64,000 bases of DNA from the NCBI RefSeq assembly GCF_007655135.1, contig NC_045128.1, forward strand, positions 11,098,001 to 11,162,000, in the 5' to 3' direction. Below, in pieces: positions 1-11,301 of the stretch. Position 1 is the first letter of the stretch; the number at the start of each line of letters is the position of its first letter. The DNA comes from Punica granatum (lineage: Eukaryota > Streptophyta > Magnoliopsida > Myrtales > Lythraceae). Below the pieces are notes generated by a model that worked only from the letters and a program-made list of their open reading frames with translations, was not told the origin of the DNA and did not search any database. Both the position numbers and the translations under genes were made by a program.

Positions 1-857
1 ACATCTACAGGTCAATGCCCCAAGTTATCTTCCTGTTACTCATGCCCTTTGATTATTGAATGGACCACTCTTGTTTTGGTTAGATTATCTGATTATTCTT
101 CTTTGTAATTGTACAGTTAGTAGACTTCAGATTTGGGAAGAAATTATCTAGAGACAGAACGTTCACGATCTGTGGAATGGCCAACTTTTTAGCTCCAGAA
201 ATTGTCCAGGGAAAAGGGCATGGCTTCGCAGCTGACTGGTATGCCTGCAGCTGACTCATTTCTCATTCTCTCAATTATGGAATTCTGAATAGCACATAAG
301 GAAGATTAGATGTAATGAAAAAATGTGAGGTAGGATTGCTGAGCATCTCTCAAAATGTAAGTAATTTATGCAGGTGGGCACTTGGAGTCTTGATCTACAT
401 CATGCTACAAGGGGAAAAGCCTTTCGGTTCATGGAGAGAGAGTGAGACTGATACATTCTCAAAGATCGCGAAAGGCCGGCTACATCTTCCTCCGACTTTA
501 TCTCCAGAGGCCGTCGACCTCAGTACAAAGGTTCCTACTGAACAATTTTACTCCTCTTCTATCCCCCCTCCCTCACTTTTATGCTGACACTTCATTTAAT
601 AATCCTTTCAGTTGCTTGAAGTTGACGAGGATAAAAGATTGGGGAGCCAAGGGGCCGATGCCATTAAGAACCATTCATGGTTTGATGGTTTTGATTGGAA
701 CGGGATTGCCGATAACTCCTGTGCTGTTCCTGATGAGATTGTTTCCCGAATAACTCAATACTTGGGAAGTAATATCAAGGAACCAACGACTTCTCTATCT
801 TCTTCTCGTGATACAGAGGAAGATCTCAGCTCTACTGAATGGCTTGATGATTGGTAG
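1..857 (+). CDS. PP2C / cGMP-dependent protein kinase-like protein, C-terminal exons (partial)
   Basis: This is the 3' part of a Ser/Thr kinase of the plant family that fuses a PP2C phosphatase, cyclic-nucleotide-binding domains and an AGC-type kinase (Arabidopsis At2g20050 type). Exons are 1-10, 117-238, 374-530 and 612-857, with GT-AG boundaries and matching phases. The first ten bases end in His-Leu-Gln and read in phase into LVDFRFGKKL. The activation segment has Phe-Arg in place of the usual DFG (VDFRFG), then TFTICGMANFLAPEIVQGKG (an APE-type motif), AADWWALGVLIY, PFGSWRESE, and an AGC-like tail ending EWLDDW-stop. The N-lobe, phosphatase and nucleotide-binding parts lie before the window. 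The changed DFG is, from memory, also seen in this family, so it is not by itself a defect. No break is seen. The family assignment rests on remembered motifs. Confidence 0.88.
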
Positions 858-1572
858 TGATATAATCTTCATGTAGATATCTGCCTTTCCTGGTGGACTT
901 TCTATGCTCAAGTTCTCTTTTGTGCAACATGGACCAATTACTGGATGAGGCGCTGAAGTGGGGCATGTAATGTGATCGATGTCCTACCATTCTTGGTTTC
1001 CATTGATCAGTGATGAGTCAAGAAATGATTTCCTTTGGAAAATTCTTCATTCCTGCTCAATGAGATCTATACAATGCATTTGTCTGTCGGAAAGCATTAT
1101 TCTTTTTGCTTCTCCGATCTTCACTGTACTTTCTCACTTCTGTAAATGTATGTATATTTAAATGAGAGTTCTTATCAGAAATTTCTTTCACTGCAGCTTT
1201 GCATTTCATTGTCTAACGACTTACATTATTCAGCAGTAGAAGTTGGAAAGGAACATATGGATGTTAGAGTTGAGGATCTCATATTTTTCTTCTCGTTAGT
1301 TTGGGCTTAAAGTAAAATGGACAAGTTCAAGAATTACACCGTGGATAAGTATCAATTTGAGTGTACGGATTTACTAGTATGTACCGGGGCTTCCGAACTC
1401 AATCTCTAGCTCAAGACTGACAATTAGCGATTTAAATAGGTGGCTTACCGGCCTATGAAAATGGTGGCTACTCCAAACTCCGGGATCCCAAGCTCCGATA
1501 AATTTAACATAATCATCTCAAAGTCGGTCGGGACTTAAAAAACTCCATACTGACAATGACGACAGAGAAAAC
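858..1572. other. 3' flank of the kinase gene; intergenic
   Basis: Sequence after the kinase stop codon, probably 3' UTR to roughly 1160, then intergenic DNA. There is no ORF with recognisable similarity and no clear repeat. Confidence 0.4.
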
Positions 1573-3660
1573 ATGTTCTACAGTTGTATGAATGCTCAAC
1601 GCGATCTAGAAAATATTTGGTACGTTGATAGTGGTTGCAGCAATCACGTGACTGGAAACGAAGACATGTTTACGAAGTCAGATAAAAATTTCAACTTTGA
1701 AGTCAAGCTTTGAGATGGAAAATGGCATAAGATAGCCGGAAAAGGAGCAGTAGTCAATACCAAAGCAGATGCAAAATTGACATTGGAGAGTGTGAACGAT
1801 GATGAATCATATTTATGGCATCTAAGATATGGTCATCTGAATTACAGCAGTCTACAATTATTGCAAAAAGAAAAATATGGTAGTTGGTCTTCCTCAAGTT
1901 TCATCTCAAGAAAAGGTTTGTGAAGGATGCATATATGGGAAACTACATTGTCTTGCATTTCCTAAGGTGTCCTAAGAGCAAAAGCGTCATTGGAATTGGG
2001 ACATGCAGATATTTGCGGTCCTATGAGAACAACATCTATTGGAGGAAACATGTATCTTATATTATTTGTCGATTATTATACATGGATGATTTGGATATTC
2101 TGATCTTGATGTCACACAACTGTTGTTCCTTGCTGCAATTGATTTCGACACAGAGCCGAGGACTTATTCTCAAGCCGCCAAAGATCTACAATGGCATCTT
2201 GCGATGACAGAAGAAATTCGCGCTCTTGAGGATAATGGTACTTGGACCATTCAGTCACTCCTTTCGGGGGAGAAACCCGTCGAATGTAAGTGGGTTTTTA
2301 AGATTAAAAGACGGGCAAATAGCACTGTGGAGCGTTATAAAGCTCGGCTCGTGGCCAAGGGTTTCACTCAGGTTGAAAGTGTTGATTTTCATGAGACCTT
2401 TGCACCAGTGGGAAAATTGGTCACCGTACGCTGTTTATTGACCGTTGTTGTTGCTAAACAATGGGAGATGCATCAGTTCGATGTCAATAATTCTTTTCTT
2501 CATGGGGACTTAGATGAGGAAGTTTATATTGTCCCTTCCTCTTGGTTTTCGCTCCACCAATTCTCATCAAGTATGCCACTTGTGGAAGTCTTTGTATGGC
2601 CTTCATCAAGCTTCTCGTAACTGGTACTCCAAGTTTACGGTTTTCAACAGTCCCAGGCTGATCATTCTCTATTCACCTTCTCCCATGGTGGTCTATTTCT
2701 TGCGGTTCTTGTCTATGTGGATGACATGATTCTCGTCATGAATGACTCCATCTCTTGTACTCATTTTAAGAACTATCTCAATGAGCGCCTTCGCATTAAG
2801 AACCTGGATCCTTTATCTTATTTCTTGTGGATAGAGATTATTCGCAGCGGTTCCGGTCTCTTTCTCAACTAGCGAAAATACACACTGGATATTCTTACTA
2901 AGGCTGGTATGCTCGGTTCTCGACCTACTTACTTTCCTATAGAGCAACAACACCTCCACCGACAGTGGCGATCCCATTCTTGACCCATGACAATATCGTC
3001 GTCTCATTGGTCGTCTATTATATCTCACCATCACTAAGCCAGAGCTCAGCTACCCTGTTCATATTCTATCACAGTTCTTACAAGATCCTCGCCAAGGACA
3101 CTGGGATGCTACTTTGCGAGTACTTCGCTATCTCAAGCAATCTCCTAGGTAAGGAATTTTTCTCCGGCCAACCTCCCTGTCTTTAACGGCTTACCGTGAC
3201 ACGAATTGGGCTAGCTGCCCAATGACTCAACGATCTTTGACTGGATATTTCATCACCTTAGGCGGCAGTCCCATCTCTTGGAAGACCAAAAAGCAAACAA
3301 CCGTCTCCAAGTCCTCCGCCGAAGCCGAATTCGCTCTCTCCTTAGCTATCTTGGTGTTTATCATGCAGGTCCAATGCGTCTTTTCTGTGATAATCAAGCG
3401 GCTCTCCATATCGCCTCTAATCCGATTTTTCATGAGCGCACCAAGCGTATTGAAATCGATTGCCACTTTGTTAGGCAACATTTGCGCTCTGGAACTGTGG
3501 AAACCTCTCACGTGTTTACGCACTTTCAATTGGCAAACATATTTGCTACGACACTTGGGCGAGAATAGTTCCGTTTTCTCCTCAGCAAGTTGGGCATTCG
3601 GAATCTCATTCTCCAACTTGATGGGGAATATTATGGAAAGATTTACTTTCCGTTGAAACT
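1573..3660 (+). mobile_element. Degenerate Ty1/copia retrotransposon (pol remnants)
   Basis: Fragments of a copia polyprotein appear in the expected order but in several frames, with stops. They are: a protease segment with YVDSGCSNHVTG near 1620-1655; a gag-pre-integrase segment with LWHLRYGHLN near 1815-1845; a trace of the integrase zinc-binding end near 1915-2080; reverse transcriptase from about 2150 ([33 protein letters not shown]) with the catalytic YVDD near 2710-2725; and RNase H near 3220-3570 ([19 protein letters not shown]). The integrase core is missing between 2100 and 2150. I could not find LTRs on either side. It is not functional. Confidence 0.85.
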
Positions 3661-3825
3661 TAAATACATATTTTTGTATTCCATACTTAGGACACAATAA
3701 TTTAGTCAGAGATAGCGTTTTCCTTTTGATGTATACATACTGGATTGATAAATGAATACAGAGTAAGCTTTTCCGCTTCATTACTGTTCTTGACACATAT
3801 CTTACCAGGAGGTTGTTTGAGATCG

Positions 3826-4015
3826 AAGATGGAGGGAACAACGCTTTCTTGCATGGTGACCTGGACAAGGAAGTTTACATAGAGCTTCCACCTAGATTTG
3901 TTCTTCGATGACTGGGAGCGTGTGTCGGCTTCGTAAATCCTTGTATGGCCTTGGTCAAGTGTCGCGGGACTAGTTATCGAAGTTTGCCAATGCACTTTGA
4001 TAGAATTAAACAACT
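3826..4015 (+). mobile_element. Second Ty1/copia reverse-transcriptase fragment
   Basis: A short segment reads NNAFLHGDLDKEVYIELPPR, then after a frame change LRKSLYGLGQVSRD and a stop. This is the same RT region as 2480-2640 of the preceding element but with different sequence, so it comes from another copia copy rather than continuing the first. No LTR is seen. Confidence 0.7.
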
Positions 4016-4044
4016 ATCTAAATATACAAGATATACAACTATAC

Positions 4045-4880
4045 AATCGAAGATACCTGAAGATACCCTAATCCTTAATAGAACCCAAAAGAACTAGAGA
4101 GAGAGGGAAGGGAGAGAAGGGGGTGGTGGCGGCGGGCTGCTCAGTGACAACTGCCCCAAGCGTGGTTGCCAGTGGCTTGAGGTGTAACATCCCGAGAATT
4201 TTCTTCAATATACATATTTACAGATTTCATCTATTATTTATTAAATTGAAAATTTTACATACATGTACACACGTGTATGTGTGGGTCGTTTAATTTGATT
4301 TTGTGACAACCTCATATTCCTTATCATTATCAATTTAAATAAATTAATAATTTCTTGATGTGTAATTATTTGCAAGATAAACTTTAATTTAACTTTCCGT
4401 GTATTGAATTCTCTTTCACCCTTGCTTTTCCACATGTCCAACTCAATTTCATCTTGATCCATAATCGAAGATACCTGAAGATACCCTAATCCTTAATAGA
4501 ACCCAAAAGAACTAGAGAGAGAGGGAAGGGAGAGAAGGGGGTGGTGGTGGCTGGCTGCTCAGTGACAACTGCCCCAAGCGTGGTTGCCAGTGGCTTGAGG
4601 TGTAACATCCCGAGAATTTTCTTCAATATACATATTTACAGATTTCATCTATTATTTATTAAATTGAAAATTTTACATACATGTACACACGTGTATGTGT
4701 GGGTCGTTTAATTTGATTTTGTGACAACATCATATTCCTTATCATTATCAATTTAAATAAATTAATAATTTCTTGATGTGTAATTATTTGCAGGATAAAC
4801 TTTAATTTAACTTTCCGTGTATTGAATTCTCTTTCACCCTTGCCTTTCCACACGTCCAACTCAATTTCATCTTGATCCAT
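4045..4880. repeat. Tandem duplication, two 418-bp units
   Basis: 4045-4462 and 4463-4880 are direct copies with no net length change. Each unit starts AATCGAAGATACC and ends GATCCAT. By hand count they differ at about 6 of 418 positions (1.4%), so the duplication is young. Each unit holds 138 bp of flank plus 280 bp that begin TGTAACATCCCGAG, the 5' edge of the LTR described next. Confidence 0.92.
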
Positions 4881-5709
4881 TTCCTTTTTCCACTGCCATT
4901 CTTCTTCAATACCGCACGGAAAATCCAAATCAATTTCATCCATTTCCACCGCCTTCTCTTCCCTTTAAATGGCCTCATGAACTCTTCTTTGTCATTTAAA
5001 TTTCCACGGCCAAAACCATTAATTACATAGAGTGAGAGAGAGAGGCCTTGAGGAACTTAGGGAGAATATTGAGGGAAAAATATGAGGAAAATTCTAGAAA
5101 ATAGAAAACATTCAGTTTTCGATGTTTAAGGTTCGGGGGACTTGTCAAGGTGAGTAACCTATTCTTAAATTAGTATTTTTATTATCGTTATAATGGTATT
5201 TTTAGAATTGCATTGTTATGGTCATGTCAATGTCACAGATCATGCATGTATTTTTATATAATCGATTATGACATTTGGAAATGAGAAGAGAGTTATTGAG
5301 TTGAGTAAATGAGATTGATGGGAGTCGGTGAGTCCTGTAGCGCCCTAGCCAGTCATAAGTCGAGCAGTAGGAAAGGGCTGCCTAGAGCAGAGAGGCTGCC
5401 AGTATGGAGCCGCTACTGTGATCAGGAGCTGGAAAGGGGCACATTGATGATTTGAGTTCTGGAAGTCTTAATGATATTTTTATGATATTATTAAATCCGT
5501 ACTATGATCCGGCTAGTTTAGGTTGTGGTTACTCACTGGACGTCAAGCTCACCCCCAAATATATTCTCAGTGTTGCGGTGTATCGTAGCATTTTATCGGA
5601 ATTTTACTCGTCCAATCGAATTTGTAATTTTTTTTTGATATCCTTTATATGTAAGGATATCTATGTGTAATTATCGAATTTTATCGTAATAAAATTTTTG
5701 GATTTTACA
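4601..5709. mobile_element. Candidate solo LTR (Ty3/gypsy-like), 1.1 kb
   Basis: The sequence starts TGTAACATCCCGAG and ends GATTTTACA, so has TG...CA ends. It is flanked by TGAGG on the left and TGAGT on the right, a 5-bp target duplication with one mismatch. No internal region or second full copy lies nearby, as expected of a solo LTR. A partial copy of its first 280 bp lies at 4183-4462 through the tandem duplication. The gypsy assignment rests on the TGTAACA-type start only and is weak. Confidence 0.6.
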
Positions 5710-5769
5710 TGAGTCCTCCAGCGACCTGCCCCTACCCCCTTCTCTCCCCAAATCTCACTGCGGCGGGCA

Positions 5770-6066
5770 GTGGATGCAGCGCCAAAATCCTACGCGCTAG
5801 ATTCCTTACCGAGTTTAGGTGTTAGTGTCCATCAAGAAACCGTGAAGGAAGCTGTGATAAGAAGATTGGACTTTGTGAAGGACATGAATGTGGATTTTAA
5901 GAGGACTCTGTTCCAGGAAAGTGTTATATATATATATATATATATAATAGGTGAGCTCCAGCAAAATGAACACGAGCTTGGCGGATTTGTTGATGGCAAC
6001 AAGCGGCCAGGGAAGATTTTTACTTCAATGTCATTCAGCGATCGAGAGGATGAGCTCCTGTCTTAG
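5770..6066 (+). CDS. Unrecognised 98-codon ORF interrupted by a TA microsatellite
   Basis: An open frame whose predicted peptide has a plausible soluble, charged composition on both sides of a (TA)n tract at about 5924-5946 that reads as an Ile-Tyr run. The residues on either side (VKEAVIRRLDFVKDM; NKRPGKIFTSMSFSDRE) look like decayed exon sequence, and a possible splice donor (AG followed by GTGAGC) follows the tract. I do not recognise the family. It may be a gene fragment carried by a repeat, or chance. Confidence 0.25.
   Translation: MDAAPKSYALDSLPSLGVSVHQETVKEAVIRRLDFVKDMNVDFKRTLFQESVIYIYIYIIGELQQNEHELGGFVDGNKRPGKIFTSMSFSDREDELLS
5924..5946. repeat. (TA)n microsatellite
   Basis: Uninterrupted TA dinucleotide tract inside the small ORF at 5770-6066. 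Confidence 0.9.
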
Positions 6067-7083
6067 ACTTCCCCTTGGGGTTATGAGGTGTAAGTTATTC
6101 GAATTTCTCCTTCCAATATTTTAATTATTGAAATTAACTTTTATATTATGATATTGATAAAACAACAATAAATTAAATTTGGCTGGAAATGTAATTGGAA
6201 ACGTGATCAGGGTGCTTTTTATTCTTTCTAAATAGCTCGGATGATTAAATAAAAATTTTCATAGATCAAAGGACATTTTACTACTAAACCTAGTGGTCGG
6301 AGTGCAAACTCACTTTATTCATTATTTTATATTTATATAAACATTAATATAAATATAGATATTGACTAAACATATTTTAATTGTTTTTATGTAACACGCA
6401 ACGCATGTGCCCTGTATCTTGTACTGATTTTGATCTAATCCGGTTTAGCTTGTCTCTGTACTCTCAGAACGATTTATTAAAGTCACCCGGGAAAATTGAA
6501 AGGGAAAGTCACGGCCTTACCGAAAAGCCGCAAAAATTAAATAAAGATGTATAAAAGTCTATTGAGAAGTACCGAATCCGAAATCATATGATTTTCGAGG
6601 AGCCATTACACCAAATCGTTTTGTTTTGTATTTTTTTTTTCCGTTTCAAGTAATAAGGGGTGTCCGCGTGCCAGTGTGCAAACCCATAGTAATCAATCCA
6701 CACATAAAGTTGGTGCAACTTAAAATATATTATCATTATAAAATATCAACTCTTTATGATTTATTATGGGGGTACCAGATCTCACCTAATGGGTTTGTCG
6801 GGCTCGGTTGCCCGCATCATGACAGACGATATTTAATGTAATGTGTGTATTGTATAATATCATTATCTTTCTATTCATCTATTCATCTTCTCATTACTGA
6901 AAGCTCCAGTGGTTGTTCCTCTCGTCGCCTCTGCCACATCCTCGGCTTGTCCCCGCCTCCTGCTGCGTCCTCTTATTAATCGCCTCCGCTCTTCCTGATC
7001 AACATATCCCAGGTTAGCCACATTTCGATGTTCTAGTTGATCTGATTTCTATCAGTTGCTGGGGAAGGTGTGCTTTGTATATG
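6067..7083. other. AT-rich intergenic stretch
   Basis: No coding region, structured RNA or transposon end is recognised here. Confidence 0.4.
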
Positions 7084-7096
7084 CTCTACTGCAGAG

Positions 7097-7257
7097 TTTT
7101 TTTTTTTTTTTTTAAGACTATAAGGGGATTTATGGCATAGTACAAGAATTGAAATAGCAAAGCTAAATAAAGGGGTACGGAAGTCTCACTGACAAAGATC
7201 AAATTCGAGACCTCATGAATTTGGGACGCGAATTGTGCCACTGCACCAAATCCCCTT
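7097..7257 (-). mobile_element. tRNA-derived SINE with target-site duplication
   Basis: On the minus strand the element starts AAGGGGATTTGGTGCAGTGG, with A-box-like (TGGTGCAGTGGC) and B-box-like (GGTCTCGAATTTGATC) segments of a tRNA-type RNA polymerase III promoter. It ends in a run of A (the T run at about 7097-7113 on the plus strand). It is flanked by CTCTACTGCAGAG (7084-7096) and CTCTGCTGCCGAG (7258-7270), a 13-bp target duplication with two mismatches. Length is about 160 bp, normal for a plant SINE. It has no coding capacity. Confidence 0.82.
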
Positions 7258-7270
7258 CTCTGCTGCCGAG

Positions 7271-8826
7271 TTTTAATCCTCCTCAAGGAGGAATTGATCA
7301 CCGATGGGTGTTGAGAAATTTCCACTTTGGGAAGTAGTTCAATTTCTCAGAGAGAGTTTAGGCCGAAAATGAATCTTGTGTCAATTAAGGGATGGGACCT
7401 AACCTATAGGTGGACTTTACCACCATATATCTGCAAGATCGGAAACTCCTGAAAACACATCGTAAACTGGACAAGTGTAAATATATATGGATTTGGAGGG
7501 ACATGAAGAGAGGGTGGGGCACGAGCCTCAATGGTCGGTGGTGGTCGCCGGCATGGCCATCCACTGCTCCTTCCTCACCATCCAAGTTCCTTGTCTCTAT
7601 TTTTTTTTTATGATTTTCGTAAATTGTTTCAATAAATAACTAATTTTTTTGCTGAGTGAGAGGAAATTTTTGTATGGGAGTTTAAGTGAACAAAAGGTGT
7701 CACATTTACGATAAAGTTGAAGAAAAAGTTTAAGACGAAATTACAAAAGTTTTATTTTTTATTTTTTATTTTTTAAATTTGGTAGAGAAAATACAAAAGT
7801 TAATGTCAAGGGAAGGCAAAAAATTCTCGGACTTTTTCCCTAAACGAATTTGTTCGGTTCACAGTAGGTGGTAAGAGTTACCTTGCTTATTAAACGCAAC
7901 CCAGTTTAATGCTTGAGCCAGTCCTAAAACGAAGCCAGTTTAAGCCGTTTATGACTTTTTCCAGTTACAAAAGAGGTGCATGAGCTTAAAACATCCAAAT
8001 AGCTTATTTAGGTCCAGGTGAACGTATTCATAGAAATGAATATCCCTAGCCTCCTAGGAAGATGCAAATCTTGATTATTCAGATTTATTATTATGTTTTC
8101 CTATTGGGACTGTGGGATACAGTAAGTCTAGGGTACTATATCTTTAAAATACATTATCATACCATATATACGACGAAAATTATTTTAAAGTTGTAGATCT
8201 AAACATCGAGGCGTCGAGGCTTCCGGTTACCTCTTCTGGGAGGGCAGTTGTTTGCGAGGAGCCCTTCTTGCCACTGGCCCCCCATGGAGATCTCCGTAGG
8301 TGTCAAAGCCCTCCGACGATTTTCCATACGGTGCAATTGCTGGTAGGGAGCTCCCATCATCGAAATTGCCCCTAAGATTTTCTTTTCAGATTTTTTTAAT
8401 TTTTTTTGTAATTTTTTAAAGTTTCAAATATAAAAATCTTTTAAAGAAAAATCCTTTTCACGAGGCGTGCATTTTTTAATGGAAAAATGGACGGCTGGAC
8501 TAAAGTGATAAAAAAGTGAAAGGTTGAAGATAAGAACAATAAAAAAATAAAAGTTTAGGACGAAAATGGCAAAAGCGTCAAAGATTGAGGACCAAAATTG
8601 TCTTTTTTATTTTTATTTTTTATTTTTTCTGCAAATTAAGTAATTTATGTCAACTTTGGAATACGTCAATTGGTCTATCTTTCTATGTCACGCCTAGAAA
8701 CCAATAGAGTTCAGGTTTGGTTCTCATAAGTGGAATTACATGTGGCTCTCATTTTAAATTTTCATTTTTTTTTGTACTAAAATTCATTGGCCTCGCTTGT
8801 AATTGCAAATAACAAAATAAAAAAGC
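7271..8826. other. Intergenic stretch without recognised features
   Basis: AT-rich sequence with homopolymer runs and a GC-richer patch near 8210-8350. Small ORFs here have no recognisable product and overlap on both strands. Confidence 0.4.
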
Positions 8827-9411
8827 TGTTGAAATATGTTGTCTCACACGAAAAAAACTGAGAAAGAAACAATAAGCTTATACGAGGTTTGGGTCTAGCA
8901 ATTTATCATGTTAAATTCTTGGATTGTAGATGGGCTCAAGTCCGTGTAGGCCAAAGTGAAAATTTTACATGGTATCATAGTGGATTATGCTTTCGAGCAT
9001 ACATGTGGGGCCACACCACGCCATATTCATTTCGAGACAATCAACAGTGCACCTCATATTAGTCAAACCCAAGAGTGATTTGGTCCAGTTCCGAAGTAAT
9101 TAAATGTGCACCTCTAGTTAGGCCCAAGCGTGGATCTCGAGGCTAGTTTGGTGTTTGTCTCCTATTTTGCCCGTGCACGGAAGAGGATGCCCTAGATAAG
9201 TTGTTGAGGGCGAGTGTTTAAGGACACGTGGCATGTGCTGGACCAAATGTTGTCAAGTGATGGCGAGTGTTGTGATATATTGTCTCACACCGAAAAAATT
9301 GAGAAAGAAGTCACGAGCTTATATAAGGCATGGGTCTAGCAACTTATCAGCTCAAGTTTTTGGGTTGCAGATGGGCTCAAGTCCATGTAGATCCAAGTGA
9401 GAGTTTTCACA
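8827..9411 (+). mobile_element. TRIM retrotransposon (complete, about 585 bp)
   Basis: Two LTRs, 8827-8969 and 9268-9411 (143 and 144 bp), share start (TGTTG...ATATTGTCTCACAC), middle (GGGTCTAGCAA, ATGGGCTCAAGTCC) and CA end. Immediately after the left LTR is TGGTATCATAG (8970-8980), a close match to the initiator-methionine tRNA primer-binding site TGGTATCAGAGC. The 300-bp interior has no gene. Flanks AAAGC and AAAGT form a 5-bp target duplication with one mismatch. This is the standard layout of a terminal-repeat retrotransposon in miniature, which moves with proteins from other elements. It lies 220 bp upstream of the UGT start codon. Confidence 0.85.
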
Positions 9412-9630
9412 AAAGTAATGCATCCTATATTCCTAACGTCCGATTGCAGGGTGATTTGAATCCCATAAGGTTTAGTTGCATAAAATTATAACTATCATTT
9501 TGGCATCTTGACCCTATTTTCTCATAGCAACTTAACTCTGATCCTTTTTATGTAAATAATGAAGCTTTTCCTGAAAGTTGAGCACGGACTTCACTTAAAG
9601 GCTCTCCCTTGCTGAGGTGAAAGTGACGAG

Positions 9631-11301
9631 ATGATGAACCCAAAGAGCCAGGTTGCGGTTATCCCATTTCCCTTCACCAGCCACCTATTGCCCCTCGTCA
9701 ACCTCGTACGTCGATTAGCAGCAGATGCCCCTGATGTGATCTTCTCTTTCTTCAACACTGCCAGCTCAAATAAGACCCTCTTCTATTCCAGCAATAATCA
9801 GGCAGAACCCCTACCATCTAATGTCTAGGTCTATGACATTGCCGCTACCATCACTTGGGAAGAGGAAACTACAAAGGAACTGAAATCCCAAATGGTAGAA
9901 GCATTGGAGCCCTTCCTGGAGGTGGCTGTGGCTAGCTTCGAAGATGCGATCAACGCTGCAGTGAAGGAGAATGGAGTGAGGGTGAGCTGTCTCCTTATAG
10001 ATGGCCTCATGGCGTTCTCATGCAAGATCGCGGAGAAGTTGCAAGCCAAGTGGGTCGCCGTGTGGGTACCGACACCATCAATTTTACCGGCTTACATTTA
10101 TAGAGATCTCATTGTCCCTCTATTAAAAGGTAAGTTTTTATTGATAGCTAGGGTTTAGGTTGACATGAGTTTACAGTGCAACTATAAATTTTTATCTATA
10201 TATATATATATTATTTACATAAATATCTTTTAGGGTTCAAGTTTCGTGATAGACATTTCATTGTTTTTGCCAAGTGTATAGATATAATAGCTTATACTAT
10301 CCCATATATGTTATAATTTGTCTCCATAGCATGAGAGTAAGAAATGTTTCTTGGACTAGCCGTTCTCATTCAGTGAACATTTTCCAGAAATGGAAGGAGA
10401 GGCGAGCTGTGTGGACATATCACAAAAGATCAAGGACTTGGTTCCCGGATTCTCCACAATACACTTTGCTGATTTAACTAATCGATTGCGTACACTGGAT
10501 CCTGCACCATCAACATACTTTCGCATGCTGCGTGATGAGGTTGGGCATCTATTGCCATGCGCTGATGCAATAGTAATGAATTCCTATGAGGAACTGAGCC
10601 CTGCTCCTCTTACCTCCGCCCTCAGGTCCAGCTTCCGTCTGCTACTTCATGTGGGTTGTTTGACCGTAAGAATTCCACCATCACTTCCTGCTTCGTCAAG
10701 ATTGGACCAGACCGGCTGCTTGGAGTTGTTAGATAAACAGAAGCCACGGTCCGCGGTCTACATAAGTTTTGGGACACTAACATCATTGACACCGGAAGAG
10801 ATGTCCACGCTATCTGAAGCACTCGAAGAGAATAGAACTCCTTACATATGGTCAATCAAGGACCACTTAAAGGTGCACCTGCCACTAGGTTTTGTAGAGA
10901 GGACAAGCTCATATGGGAAAGTTGTTCCCTGGGCACCGCAAAGCCAAGTCCTCTCGCATCCATCAATCGGTGCACATATAACACATTGTGGGTACAATGC
11001 AGTGTTTGAGAGTATTGTTGGTGAGGTTCCCATGATATGCAAACCCATGTGGGCCGATAACATGATTAATGCAAGAATGGTGGAGGATGCGTGGGGAATC
11101 GGGGTGAGAGTTGTGGGTCCTATAATCACCAAGGATGAGATGCTTACGTGCCTGAAGATGGTGTTAGGAGATGAAGAAAGAGGAAAGGAACTAAAGGCAA
11201 AAATTAAGGCTGTGAAGGAGGTGTTAATGGAGGCCGTTGGTCCAAATGGGAGTACTTCGAAAGATTTCAAGAGTTTGGTGGAGCTAATCTCTACCGAGTG
11301 A
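9631..11301 (+). pseudogene. UGT78-type flavonoid glycosyltransferase with internal stop codon
   Basis: Family 1 UDP-glycosyltransferase; relatives glucosylate the 3-hydroxyl of flavonols and anthocyanidins in the cytosol. Exons are 9631-10129 and 10388-11301; the intron is GT-AG and its phase matches (codon split G/AA). The N-terminus PFPFTSHLLPLVNLV has the catalytic His (FTSH), and LLIDGL holds the Asp of the family's His-Asp pair. The PSPG sugar-donor box spans about codons 348-391 (WAPQSQVLSHPSIGAHITHC onward). The C-terminus RMVEDAWGIGVRV and AVGPNGSTSKDF is typical of UGT78. The intended length of about 471 codons fits the family. Defects: codon 66 is TAG (9826-9828). In the PSPG box position 22 is Tyr rather than Trp, and position 44 is Asn rather than Gln. 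The remaining frame is open, so the stop may be recent. A gene with a real stop here could make only a 65-residue product. Confidence 0.88.

Noticed and set aside
3227..4013. Minus-strand ORFs of 213 and 103 codons
   Set aside because: Antisense to copia RNase H and RT fragments, with no recognisable product.
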